Shown here one piece after another: positions 1 through 6,267 of a stretch of DNA of 11,165 nucleotides (within the stretch, counting starts at the first letter, position 1; the number at the start of each line of letters is the position of its first letter). The notes under the pieces were generated by a model, which was given only the letters and a program-made list of their open reading frames with translations, searched no databases and was not told the origin of the DNA. The stretch covers positions 1 to 11,165 of the forward strand of contig CALBVO010000003.1 of assembly GCA_937970115.1 (NCBI GenBank), written 5' to 3'. The stretch comes from Minisyncoccota bacterium (GTDB lineage Bacteria > Patescibacteriota > Minisyncoccia > Phycocordibacterales > UBA1006). The position numbers and the translations under genes are program-made.

Positions 1-872
1 ATTCATCACTCGAGGCGATGCAATGTTCAGAAAAAATTATTCCACAATTGATTCATACAGTTATTGAAATGTACAAAGACCTCTATTTCACAAATGTGAA
101 TGAAAAACAAATCGCTATTAAAATCAAAATAGTGGCAACTGAAATGGATAAGGTTATCAAAATCATCCAGCGTGGTGTAAAAATCTTTAAAAAAATCAAG
201 GAGAATCCAAATACATTGATAACAGGTAAATTTTTGATGGATCTTGAGCAAACACAAGGTCTACCATTAGCTATGTCGAGAAAACTAGCAAAACAATTTG
301 GTATTCAAATTTCGGATGAGGCATTAGTTGATTGCAAAAAACTACGAGCTGAACATCAGGCATTATCACGAAAAGGGGCAGAAAAGAAATTTAAAGGAGG
401 CCTGGCCGAAGATACCACAAAAATTCGTGCTCTACATACTGCAACTCATCTGATGTTAGCAGGATTACGAAAGGAACTTGGTAATGATGTTCATCAAAAA
501 GGGTCAAATATTACCGAAGAGCGAACGCGTTTTGATTTTACCTATGGAGAAAAAGTCTCACGTGAAATTTTGGATAAGGTAGAACAATATGTAAACGACG
601 CTATTGCAACAGGTGCAAAAATGGGTGTGCAATTAATGGAAAAAGAAAAAGCAAAAAATTCAGATGTGGTAGGTGCTTTTTGGGAAAAATATCCTAATAC
701 AGTCAAGGTCTGGACCATTATTGATAAGGATCAAAATATCTATTCTAAGGAGCTTTGTGGTGGTCCACATGTAGAGGATATGTCACAAATTGCAGAATTC
801 GGAACCTTTAAAATCAAAAAGGAAGAATCATCATCCGCAGGGATACGGCGAATTAAGGCTATGTTAGAATAA
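1..872 (+). CDS. alaS: Alanyl-tRNA synthetase, 3' part (5' end outside window)
   Basis: This enzyme charges tRNA-Ala and, through its editing domain, clears mischarged Ser/Gly-tRNA-Ala. The frame is open to the window edge (first whole codon at 3), so the catalytic domain lies upstream. Counting from the Met at 18, residues 1-125 fit the end of the tRNA-recognition region. The editing domain follows, with zinc-site motifs HTATH at 140-144 and CGGPH at 247-251, plus GSNITEERTRFDF (162-174) and the conserved end SSSAGIRRIKAM (271-282). The protein stops right after this domain. The C-terminal C-Ala domain of typical bacterial AlaRS is missing, and the next gene begins one base after the stop, so this end looks genuine. 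A free-standing AlaX-type editing protein is an alternative, but the long in-frame N-terminal extension argues for AlaRS. Identity is sure; the missing C-Ala is a direct observation. Confidence 0.95.
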   Translation, partial: SSLEAMQCSEKIIPQLIHTVIEMYKDLYFTNVNEKQIAIKIKIVATEMDKVIKIIQRGVKIFKKIKENPNTLITGKFLMDLEQTQGLPLAMSRKLAKQFGIQISDEALVDCKKLRAEHQALSRKGAEKKFKGGLAEDTTKIRALHTATHLMLAGLRKELGNDVHQKGSNITEERTRFDFTYGEKVSREILDKVEQYVNDAIATGAKMGVQLMEKEKAKNSDVVGAFWEKYPNTVKVWTIIDKDQNIYSKELCGGPHVEDMSQIAEFGTFKIKKEESSSAGIRRIKAMLE

Positions 873-873
873 T

Positions 874-1205
874 ATGTTTACCCCAGAGTTCTTAGAAAAA
901 TTTAATATCATTAATAATAAATTCTCTCAAAAAAATAAAGACCGAGGATATGATCGTAATACAGAGGTTATGTATTCAACTTTGAAACTCGGCGAAGAGT
1001 ATGATGAATCATAGAAGCCGTTCTTACTGCTCTTGGGCACCAAGGTCAAGAAAAAAATAACGCCTATAAAAAGTCTGACCTAGAGGGTGAGATCGCAGAT
1101 GTTATTATTCAGACCTTGGTGGTTGCACATTATTTTAATATTGAAGTTTCAAAGATAATTGAAAAAAAGATTGAAAATCTTTATGAAAGAATAAGTGATT
1201 ATTAA
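874..1205 (+). pseudogene. MazG-like NTP pyrophosphohydrolase, frameshifted
   Basis: MazG/all-alpha NTP pyrophosphohydrolases hydrolyse (d)NTPs to NMP and PPi, often as house-cleaning enzymes. ATG 874, one base after alaS, reads MFTPEFLEKFNIINNKFSQK and on to KLGEEYDES, then meets TAG at 1012. From about 1008 another frame continues to TAA 1203 as IIEAVLTALGHQ, then EGEIADVIIQTLVVAHYF. Joined, they give a complete small MazG domain of about 110 residues with both metal-binding motifs, EEYDE (EExxE) and EIAD (ExxD). The join needs one extra A (GAATC seen, GAAATC expected), so a single-base deletion in a short A run explains everything. Either the gene is newly broken or the sequence has an error. 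No classical slippery heptamer is visible, so programmed frameshifting is unlikely. Family assignment is good; the state of the gene is open. Confidence 0.75.
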
Positions 1206-1227
1206 AAATACCTACCAAGGTGTTTTT
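1204..1227 (+). terminator. Intrinsic terminator after the mazG-like gene
   Basis: AAAAATACCT (1204-1213) pairs with AGGTGTTTTT (1218-1227) across the loop ACCA: a 10-bp stem with one T-G pair, ending in a T run. It starts inside the TAA of the mazG-like gene. The A/T-flanked form could work in both directions. Confidence 0.7.
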
Positions 1228-1233
1228 CTTTTG

Positions 1234-1242
1234 TGATATAAT
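1234..1242 (+). promoter_or_regulatory. Extended -10 promoter, near-leaderless start
   Basis: TGATATAAT is a perfect extended -10 (TGnTATAAT) just after the terminator. No -35 is visible. The transcription start expected 7 nt past the -10 falls at 1249-1250, on the ATG at 1250. This predicts a leaderless mRNA and decides the start codon of the next gene. Confidence 0.7.
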
Positions 1243-1249
1243 TATGTAT

Positions 1250-1585
1250 ATGAAAAAAGTCTTTGAAGGAATTCTCGTATTAATTATTTTTTATGGTGTC
1301 TATTCAGCATTTGAAAAAATTGCACCAGTGTTTATACCAGAATTAAAAATATTTTGGGTTATTATTATTGCGTTGATAGTTGCTGCAGCTTTATTGTTAT
1401 TGTATTCAAGCATTATTGCTTCAGGTACAAAACGTAAGGTAACAGCAAAAATGACCAGTGCAATTGAAGAACTGAAAACTCGTGTTCAAGAAAAAGAAAA
1501 AGAAGTAGCTCAAAAAGACTCAGAATTAAAAGACGCCTTTAAGGTTAAAAAGGCAGTAGAAGACGAAGCAGAAAAAGCCCTGTAA
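1250..1585 (+). CDS. Small two-TM membrane protein with coiled-coil tail, unknown function
   Basis: I do not recognise a family. The 111-residue protein has two hydrophobic segments, about residues 5-22 (FEGILVLIIFYGVYSAF) and 35-58 (IFWVIIIALIVAAALLLLY). A highly charged tail from about 60 to the end, rich in Glu and Lys with heptad-like spacing (IEELKTRVQEKEKEVAQKDS), is very likely a helix or coiled coil. The likely topology is both ends in the cytoplasm. The layout loosely resembles LapA-like proteins, but I see no decisive motif. ATG 1250 is chosen because the promoter -10 ends 7 nt before it. The in-frame GTG at 1220 lies inside the preceding terminator stem and ATG 1244 lies between the -10 and the expected transcription start. 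It appears monocistronic; the next genes have their own -10. Confidence 0.7.
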   Translation: MKKVFEGILVLIIFYGVYSAFEKIAPVFIPELKIFWVIIIALIVAAALLLLYSSIIASGTKRKVTAKMTSAIEELKTRVQEKEKEVAQKDSELKDAFKVKKAVEDEAEKAL

Positions 1586-1608
1586 AAATGTAATAACTTT
1601 GCAAGAGA

Positions 1609-1614
1609 TATAAT
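1609..1614 (+). promoter_or_regulatory. Probable -10 element for the SHS2/membrane protein pair
   Basis: A perfect TATAAT stands 85 nt before the gene at 1700, without TGn or a clear -35. Transcription would begin near 1621 and leave a leader of about 80 nt. That leader holds tiny ORFs (ATG 1619, 9 codons; ATG 1661, 10 codons ending TAA just before the gene) and a 4-bp hairpin, CACT/AGTG, near 1640-1650. No longer structure is evident. Confidence 0.45.
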
Positions 1615-1699
1615 AAATATGTATGTCTTAATAAAGCACTTTGAGTGATTTGAGGACCTTATGAATACATTGAAAAAACTAAAAGATACCTAATAATCT

Positions 1700-2848
1700 A
1701 TGAAGCAAAAAAAATATAAAAAAGAATATAAAATTTTATTTGATATCGATAGCTCTTCTATTGCCGGAGGTCTTGTTCAATACAGATATTCAAATGATAA
1801 TAAACTTGTTTCTACAATTGAGTTATTTTCTATTCGAGAAAATATTACGAATGGAACCGAATATAACTTTGAAGAATATTTTAAACGTACACTAAAAACA
1901 TTACATAGTGTTGCTGAAAAAGTTTATCTGGAATCATTGGTTACTATTAAAGATATCGTGATTAATCTCTCAGCACCTTGGTCAAGTTCTCAAAAACACC
2001 TTATTCGCCATGAGGCAAAAAAAGTCTTTACCGTAACGAAGGATCTATTAAATAAAATGATTACCCATGATGTTAATCAAACATTTGGGAAAAACAGAGA
2101 CTATGCAGATCATAATGTTGTTTTGATCAATCGTCATACTGTTGATCAATATGGTAATGGATATCCAGCTCGGACACTTGTTGGCAAAGAAGTAAAAGAC
2201 ATAGAGCTTCATTCTCTTACTACTATAATGTCAAAGGACACACAGAAATTATTTACCGAGACTATCGAGAGAGTATTCCATCGAGCTCCTCGATATGTTT
2301 CAAACATCATCGTTGAATTACAAGAATTCAGAAAACATTTGTCCAATATAAATGATGCTATCGTGTTACAGGTCAGCGGGGAGGTTACCGAGGTATATGT
2401 TATACAAAATGACCACTTACGTAACATAGGATCTCTGCCTTGTGGTACTTACGGGATTATTCGATCAATACGAGATGAGTTAAATATTCCTATTGAAAAA
2501 GCTCAAGGGATTATTCAATTACATCACAACCAAGATCTTGATAAGGACGCTAATGCTGATATCAAGACGGCTCTGTCTAATGGATTTAGACATTGGTTTA
2601 AAAAATTTTATGGACTTATGGATGAATATGCTCGGGATGGTTTATTGCCACATACTCTACTTGTTCATACTCATAATAATGATAGAAATTGGTTTGAAGA
2701 AATGTTAATGTCTGAGGATACTTTACGTGAACATATTCATGCTCAGGGTAAAATAGAACTCGTACGCTTTCCATTTGATGTAACTAAGAATCAATTCGAG
2801 AATACTCATTTTGGAGTATTAGCAAAATATTGTGAGCAAGATTTATAA
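1700..2848 (+). CDS. FtsA/PilM-like actin-fold (SHS2) protein
   Basis: This 382-residue soluble protein has the architecture of the FtsA/PilM branch of the actin fold, which links cytosolic assemblies to membrane machines (cell division or type IV pili). The phosphate-1-like strand and turn is ILFDIDSSSIAGGLVQ (12-27). An SHS2/1C-like region covers about 85-175, with NGYPARTLVGKEVKDIELHS. The phosphate-2-like strand is IVLQVSGEVTEVYVIQ (221-236), followed by IGSLPCGTYGIIRSI (243-257). Key nucleotide-binding features look degraded: the phosphate-2 Asp position is Gln223, and the C-terminal LLVHTHNNDRNWFEEML (320-336) lacks the Gly-Gly of the adenosine motif. It may therefore act as a scaffold without ATP. 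The next gene starts 6 nt on and encodes a bitopic membrane protein, a PilM-PilN-like arrangement. The fold is fairly sure; the cellular role is inference. Confidence 0.65.
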   Translation: MKQKKYKKEYKILFDIDSSSIAGGLVQYRYSNDNKLVSTIELFSIRENITNGTEYNFEEYFKRTLKTLHSVAEKVYLESLVTIKDIVINLSAPWSSSQKHLIRHEAKKVFTVTKDLLNKMITHDVNQTFGKNRDYADHNVVLINRHTVDQYGNGYPARTLVGKEVKDIELHSLTTIMSKDTQKLFTETIERVFHRAPRYVSNIIVELQEFRKHLSNINDAIVLQVSGEVTEVYVIQNDHLRNIGSLPCGTYGIIRSIRDELNIPIEKAQGIIQLHHNQDLDKDANADIKTALSNGFRHWFKKFYGLMDEYARDGLLPHTLLVHTHNNDRNWFEEMLMSEDTLREHIHAQGKIELVRFPFDVTKNQFENTHFGVLAKYCEQDL

Positions 2849-2854
2849 CATACT

Positions 2855-4258
2855 ATGAGTATTAATAGACCTAAAAAAACAATGGATGGTGTACGTATAA
2901 AAAAAAGAACGAGACCTACTCGTTCTTTTGAGCGTGATGATAGTGCAACATCTCTTGGTATTAATTCTCAGAAAATTTCAGAAATTAAGAAGCGAAAAAA
3001 AGAAATAACTCGAACACAAAAAAAATCAATACATCCTACGCAACTGGTAGAGAAAAAAAATATAAACAGATTTAAACCAGCAAAAAAAAGAACCCCATTC
3101 CTAAACATTGAAAAAAGAATATTCAATTATAAAAGCACTCGATGGGTATTTAAGATAATATTTGTAGTGATTTTACTTGTTGTATTTTTCAATACAAAAG
3201 AAAAAACAACTATTACGCTACGCCCTCATTATCAATATGTTGAAATGGAAAATATTATTAATACATATCGTAACCCAAAACAAGAGCAATTAGGTTTTGA
3301 TATCATTGCTATAACCGATACCTCATCTATTTCCATTATTGCTGACGAGACACGACCCGTAAGCTTTAAATCAACAGGCGAAATTATTATTTATAATAAT
3401 TTTAGTTCCGAACCACAACGATTATTGGCAAATACGCGATTTAAATCTGCTAGTGGTAAGATATTTTTGTTAGATGATAACGAAGTTATTGTTCCTGGTA
3501 AAAAAGGATCTACTCCTGGAAGTATTAAAGTCTCTGTATTCGCAGAGAAGGCTGGTAAAGAATATAATATTGATATTACAGATTTCAGTATTCCTGGATT
3601 TAAGGAGGCTGGTTTAATTAATAAATACAACGGTATGTATGCTGTTTCTACTAAAAGTATGGCAGGTGGAGAAATAGGTACTGAATCATATATTAGTAAT
3701 AATAAAAAAGAAGAAGCCCAGGAAAAACTCACGCAGGATCTAAGCAAACGTTTACGGGAAAAACTACAAAAAGAAAAAACAGATAATGTTATAGTTGTCA
3801 CTGGTAGTGAACAATTTATTTTTAAAGAAACTCTTTATACATCGGACGATACTGGTTCCGCAGGAATACTCTCACGAGAGGGAACCATAGTAGCTATTGT
3901 TATTGGAAAAGAAAATATAGGGAATTATATTGCGGATAATTATTTGGAAAAAGCAGATTCTCAAGAGGTTAAATTATTATCAGCTAATGCCATTAAAGTA
4001 TCTTTGGAGAATGGAGATACACTTGACTTAAAAGATCTTAATTTTGCAAAAATAAGAGTATATGGTTCACCATTGTATTCTTGGATTGTTAATAAGGAAG
4101 AAGTAAAAGAAAAAATCTCAGGTGTTCTAAAAAAAGAGGTTGTTGATGTAATCGATATGATACCTTCGATAGACCGAGCTCATATACAAATTCGACCGTT
4201 TTGGAAACAAACTATCTCTAAAGATCCTAAGGACATTATTATCACGATTGATATATAA
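2855..4258 (+). CDS. Bitopic membrane protein with basic cytoplasmic tail and beta-rich outer domains
   Basis: This 467-residue protein has an Arg/Lys-rich N-terminal tail of about 96 residues, one membrane helix (WVFKIIFVVILLVVFF, 97-112), and an outer part of about 350 residues. The first outer domain (about 170-272) runs GEIIIYNNFSSEPQRLLANT, SGKIFLLDDNEVIVPGKKG, AGKEYNIDITDFSIPGF, and MYAVSTKSMAGG. I associate this pattern with the 'baseplate J-like' domains annotated in many CPR membrane proteins. A charged helical stretch (about 283-309) separates it from a second alpha/beta region to the end. It has no signal peptidase site, so it should stay anchored. It is co-transcribed with the SHS2 gene and probably contacts it through the basic tail, by analogy to PilM-PilN. 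No enzymatic motif is seen. Topology is well supported; the domain name is tentative. Confidence 0.6.
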   Translation: MSINRPKKTMDGVRIKKRTRPTRSFERDDSATSLGINSQKISEIKKRKKEITRTQKKSIHPTQLVEKKNINRFKPAKKRTPFLNIEKRIFNYKSTRWVFKIIFVVILLVVFFNTKEKTTITLRPHYQYVEMENIINTYRNPKQEQLGFDIIAITDTSSISIIADETRPVSFKSTGEIIIYNNFSSEPQRLLANTRFKSASGKIFLLDDNEVIVPGKKGSTPGSIKVSVFAEKAGKEYNIDITDFSIPGFKEAGLINKYNGMYAVSTKSMAGGEIGTESYISNNKKEEAQEKLTQDLSKRLREKLQKEKTDNVIVVTGSEQFIFKETLYTSDDTGSAGILSREGTIVAIVIGKENIGNYIADNYLEKADSQEVKLLSANAIKVSLENGDTLDLKDLNFAKIRVYGSPLYSWIVNKEEVKEKISGVLKKEVVDVIDMIPSIDRAHIQIRPFWKQTISKDPKDIIITIDI

Positions 4259-4270
4259 CCTCTTGTTTTG

Positions 4271-4298
4271 TTGACTAAAATATGCTTTCTGCTAATAT
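4271..4298 (+). promoter_or_regulatory. Promoter of the infA-rpsI ribosomal operon
   Basis: -35 TTGACT (4271-4276), a 16-bp spacer, and extended -10 TGC-TAATAT (4290-4298, 4/6 in the hexamer). The expected start near 4305 leaves about 7 nt before ATG 4312, so the infA mRNA would be almost leaderless. This supports 4312 over the in-frame ATG at 4282, which lies between the -35 and -10. Confidence 0.55.
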
Positions 4299-4311
4299 TG
4301 GCCCTATCGCA

Positions 4312-4527
4312 ATGAGCAATAATGAAAAGAACACAAAAATTGGCGTAGTGGTGGAAAATCTTCCTAATACCATGTTTCGCGTTCAGTTTGATGATCAGGA
4401 GGAACTCCATCTGACTTATCTAGCTGGAAAGATGAAATTATACCGGATTAGAATTCTTGTTGGAGACAAAGTAGAAGTACTTATGGATCCATATGGTGGA
4501 AAAGGACGCATTATCAAGAGACTCTAA
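4312..4527 (+). CDS. infA: Translation initiation factor IF-1
   Basis: IF-1 is a small OB-fold protein that binds the 30S A site during initiation. From ATG 4312 the product is 71 residues, the usual family length. It shows the expected pattern: IGVVVENLPNTMFRVQFD, then the LAGKMKLYRIRILVGDKVEV core, then DPYGGKGRIIKRL. The in-frame ATG at 4282 would add ten residues (MLSANIGPIA) not typical of the family and would start upstream of the predicted transcript. It opens a ribosomal operon, but without the secY-adk-map genes that commonly precede infA in other bacteria. A hairpin-rich gap separates it from rpmJ. Confidence 0.95.
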   Translation: MSNNEKNTKIGVVVENLPNTMFRVQFDDQEELHLTYLAGKMKLYRIRILVGDKVEVLMDPYGGKGRIIKRL

Positions 4528-4539
4528 AAACGGTTTTTT

Positions 4540-4570
4540 TCTATGTTTTTAATGCTCAGAAAAACATAGA
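4540..4570 (+). promoter_or_regulatory. 11-bp hairpin between infA and rpmJ
   Basis: TCTATGTTTTT (4540-4550) pairs perfectly with AAAAACATAGA (4560-4570) around a 9-nt loop. It is A/T-rich and has no trailing T run, so it does not look like a plain terminator. A role as mRNA stabiliser or regulator of rpmJ and downstream genes is a guess. Confidence 0.45.
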
Positions 4571-4576
4571 ACCTTC

Positions 4577-4591
4577 GATACCTTAGGTATC
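4577..4591 (+). repeat. Short perfect inverted repeat GATACC-TTA-GGTATC
   Basis: Six-bp arms (4577-4582 and 4586-4591) surround a 3-nt loop, 17 nt before the rpmJ start and 6 nt after the larger hairpin. It could be a small RNA hairpin or a protein-binding palindrome. A -10-like TATATT (4595-4600) follows, but with no -35 or TGn. Confidence 0.4.
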
Positions 4592-4608
4592 ACATATATT
4601 AAAGTATT

Positions 4609-4722
4609 ATGAAAGTAAAATCTTCAATTAAAAAACGTAGCTCAGATGACAAAATCGTACGGCGTCGAGGGCGTTTATATCTTATTAACAAAAAGAATCC
4701 ACGACATAAGGCACGGCAATAA
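4609..4722 (+). CDS. rpmJ: 50S ribosomal protein bL36, zinc-free form
   Basis: bL36 is a tiny basic protein of the 50S subunit. This 37-residue product aligns over its full length: MKVKSSIKKRSSDDKIVRRR, then GRLYLINKKNPRHKARQ. The usual zinc ligands are gone: the CxxC site reads SSDD (residues 11-14) and the third Cys is replaced in LINKKNPRH, with only His34 kept. Such C-minus forms exist in other bacteria as paralogs used when zinc is scarce; here it sits in the main ribosomal operon as the only copy in view. The start lacks a Shine-Dalgarno sequence, and rpsM follows after 48 nt without an obvious signal. Confidence 0.9.
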   Translation: MKVKSSIKKRSSDDKIVRRRGRLYLINKKNPRHKARQ

Positions 4723-4770
4723 AAACCGGCTCTATTTTCGTATATTAATAATCAATTAAAGTTTAGTAGT

Positions 4771-5136
4771 ATGAGAATTTTTGGTATTACCATCCCAGAT
4801 GAAAAACAAGTGCAATACGGTCTAACTGTATTACATGGAATTGGACTCTCTAAGGCTCAATCAATTTGTGCCGAAGCAGGAGTAGATCCAGTAACAAAAA
4901 CAAAAGATATTACCGAAGCAGAAGATAAAAAACTGCGAGATATTATCGAATCGCTAACACTCGAAGGAGATTTAAAACGAACAGTTAGTCAAAATATTAA
5001 ACGGCTCATTGATATCGATGCATATCGAGGAGGTCGACATAGCCGTAAATTACCACTGCGTGGACAACGCACTAAGACAAATAGCCGAACCCGACGTGGA
5101 AATAAACGCGCAACTATGGGTTCTGGAAGAAAATAA
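4771..5136 (+). CDS. rpsM: 30S ribosomal protein uS13
   Basis: uS13 sits in the 30S head, contacting 16S rRNA, the P-site tRNA and the 50S subunit. The 121-residue product has the family pattern throughout: MRIFGITIPDEKQVQYGLT, HGIGLSKAQSIC (a helix-turn-helix-like motif at about 23-34), LKRTVSQNIKRLIDIDAYRG, and the hallmark HSRKLPLRGQRTKTNSRTR (95-113), followed by a basic tail that reaches tRNA. Length is normal. There is no Shine-Dalgarno sequence (TTTAGTAGT before ATG). It is followed by rpsK after 7 nt, the common rpsM-rpsK-rpsD-rpoA-rplQ order. Confidence 0.97.
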   Translation: MRIFGITIPDEKQVQYGLTVLHGIGLSKAQSICAEAGVDPVTKTKDITEAEDKKLRDIIESLTLEGDLKRTVSQNIKRLIDIDAYRGGRHSRKLPLRGQRTKTNSRTRRGNKRATMGSGRK

Positions 5137-5143
5137 TTAGCTT

Positions 5144-5578
5144 ATGGGAAAAAAACGAATTGTTAAACAAAAGGGACGAACTATGGACAAGAATCTTAAA
5201 TCTCGTTCATTGTCTCGAGTTCCGAAGAAAAAACTAGCAAAGGCAATTTTGCATGTTCAATCGACGTATAATAACACCAAAGCATTAGTAACTGATTTAG
5301 ATGGAAACGCTGTAATGTTCTCATCATCAGGAGCTCTTGGTTTCAAAGGTGCTAAAAAAGGTACTCCATTTGCAGCAGCAAAAGTTGGAGAGGTGCTTGG
5401 AGAAAAAGCAGCATTAATCGGTATCAAAGAAGTTGATGTGATTGTTAAGGGGGTTGGTTCAGGACGTGAATCAGCAGTACGAGGTTTTGTATCGCATGGT
5501 ATAGACATTGTTCGTATTCAGGATAAAACACCTGTTCCATTTAATGGTCCACGACCACCTAAGGCACGACGAGTGTAA
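5144..5578 (+). CDS. rpsK: 30S ribosomal protein uS11
   Basis: uS11 lies on the 30S platform near the mRNA exit and the Shine-Dalgarno helix. The product is 144 residues with a basic N-terminal tail (MGKKRIVKQKGRTMDKNLKS) longer than usual, then the canonical body: AILHVQSTYNNTKALVTDLD, GALGFKGAKKGTPFAAAKVG, VDVIVKGVGSGRESAVRG, and the C-terminal TPVPFNGPRPPKARRV. ATG 5144 is preferred, 7 nt after rpsM. ATG 5174 is an alternative that would drop ten residues. Identity is certain; the exact start is slightly open. Confidence 0.96.
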   Translation: MGKKRIVKQKGRTMDKNLKSRSLSRVPKKKLAKAILHVQSTYNNTKALVTDLDGNAVMFSSSGALGFKGAKKGTPFAAAKVGEVLGEKAALIGIKEVDVIVKGVGSGRESAVRGFVSHGIDIVRIQDKTPVPFNGPRPPKARRV

Positions 5579-5588
5579 TAAAATATAT

Positions 5589-6200
5589 ATGGCAAAGATC
5601 AAAAAATATAAAATTGCACGTCGACTTGGATCTGGCGTGTACGAAAAAACACAAGGGCAAAAGTTTATGCTTTCAGAACAAAAACGTTCAAAAGCACGAT
5701 CAGGTCGTCCAAAACGACCAACAGACTATGGTCTCTCACTTATCAAAAAGCAACGAGTGCGTTTTGCATATGGAGTTTCTGAAAAGCAATTTCGAGGATA
5801 TGTAAACAAGGCTCTTGCAGCAGCAAAAACAGGTTCTGTTCCTTCTGATACACTTTTTAAAACTATTGAATCTCGGTTCGATAATGTAGTGTATCGATCA
5901 GGAATAGCTGGGACTCGTGCATTTGCGCGGCAATTAACTACTCATGGACATTTAACGGTAAATGGGAAAAAATTAGACGTCCCATCATACCTTGTTAAAA
6001 AAGGTGACGTTATATCACTCCGAGAAGGTAGCAAGTCTAAATCAGTATTTACTGATTTAACTTCAAAATTAGAATCAGCTAAAACACCAGCATGGCTATC
6101 AGTTGACGCTAAAAACTTAACCATCACGGTTACCGGAGAACCAAAGAATCCAGAAGCATTCTTTGATTTCCAAGCAGTTATCGAATATTACAGTCGATAA
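5589..6200 (+). CDS. rpsD: 30S ribosomal protein uS4
   Basis: uS4 is a primary 16S rRNA-binding protein that nucleates 30S assembly; in E. coli it also represses the alpha operon. From ATG 5589 the product is 203 residues, a normal length, starting MAKIKKYKIARRLGSGVYEK. It has the zinc-free N-terminal form (no Cys cluster), YGVSEKQFRGYVNKALAAA, and the S4 RNA-binding domain SRFDNVVYRSGIAGTRAFAR with HGHLTVNGKKLDVPSYLVKK (about 95-155). The longer frame open from 5508 overlaps rpsK and adds nonsense, so it is rejected. It starts 10 nt after rpsK with ATAT before ATG and no Shine-Dalgarno sequence. The following gap carries an inverted repeat and a possible promoter. Confidence 0.96.
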   Translation: MAKIKKYKIARRLGSGVYEKTQGQKFMLSEQKRSKARSGRPKRPTDYGLSLIKKQRVRFAYGVSEKQFRGYVNKALAAAKTGSVPSDTLFKTIESRFDNVVYRSGIAGTRAFARQLTTHGHLTVNGKKLDVPSYLVKKGDVISLREGSKSKSVFTDLTSKLESAKTPAWLSVDAKNLTITVTGEPKNPEAFFDFQAVIEYYSR

Positions 6201-6212
6201 TCGCACAATTTA

Positions 6213-6235
6213 GTATATGCCTATTTGACATATAC
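6213..6235. repeat. Inverted repeat GTATATG / CATATAC in the rpsD-rpoA gap
   Basis: Perfect 7-bp arms (6213-6219, 6229-6235) around 9 nt. The right arm overlaps the TTGACA at 6225-6230. It could be an operator or an RNA hairpin; chance in A/T-rich DNA is also possible. Confidence 0.35.
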
Positions 6236-6254
6236 ATTTATCCAAATCTACTAA
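6225..6254 (+). promoter_or_regulatory. Possible internal promoter before rpoA
   Basis: A perfect -35 TTGACA (6225-6230) precedes a weak -10, TACTAA (6249-6254), at an 18-bp spacing. The start would fall near 6261, 7 nt before the rpoA ATG, similar to the infA promoter. The poor -10 keeps confidence low. Confidence 0.3.
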
Positions 6255-6267
6255 GTTTATAGTATAT

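Noticed and set aside
1000..1015. Programmed -1 frameshift in the mazG-like gene
   Set aside because: The zero-frame codons GAT GAA TCA contain no X XXY YYZ slippery heptamer, and MazG proteins are not known for recoding.
1220..1249. GTG 1220 as start of the small membrane protein
   Set aside because: It lies inside the preceding terminator stem and upstream of the extended -10; ATG 1250 fits the promoter.
3391..3801. 136-aa minus-strand open frame
   Set aside because: It lies inside the membrane-protein gene and has low-complexity Ser/Leu composition with no family resemblance.
5508..5588. N-terminal extension of uS4
   Set aside because: It overlaps rpsK in another frame, does not resemble uS4, and ATG 5589 gives the normal length.
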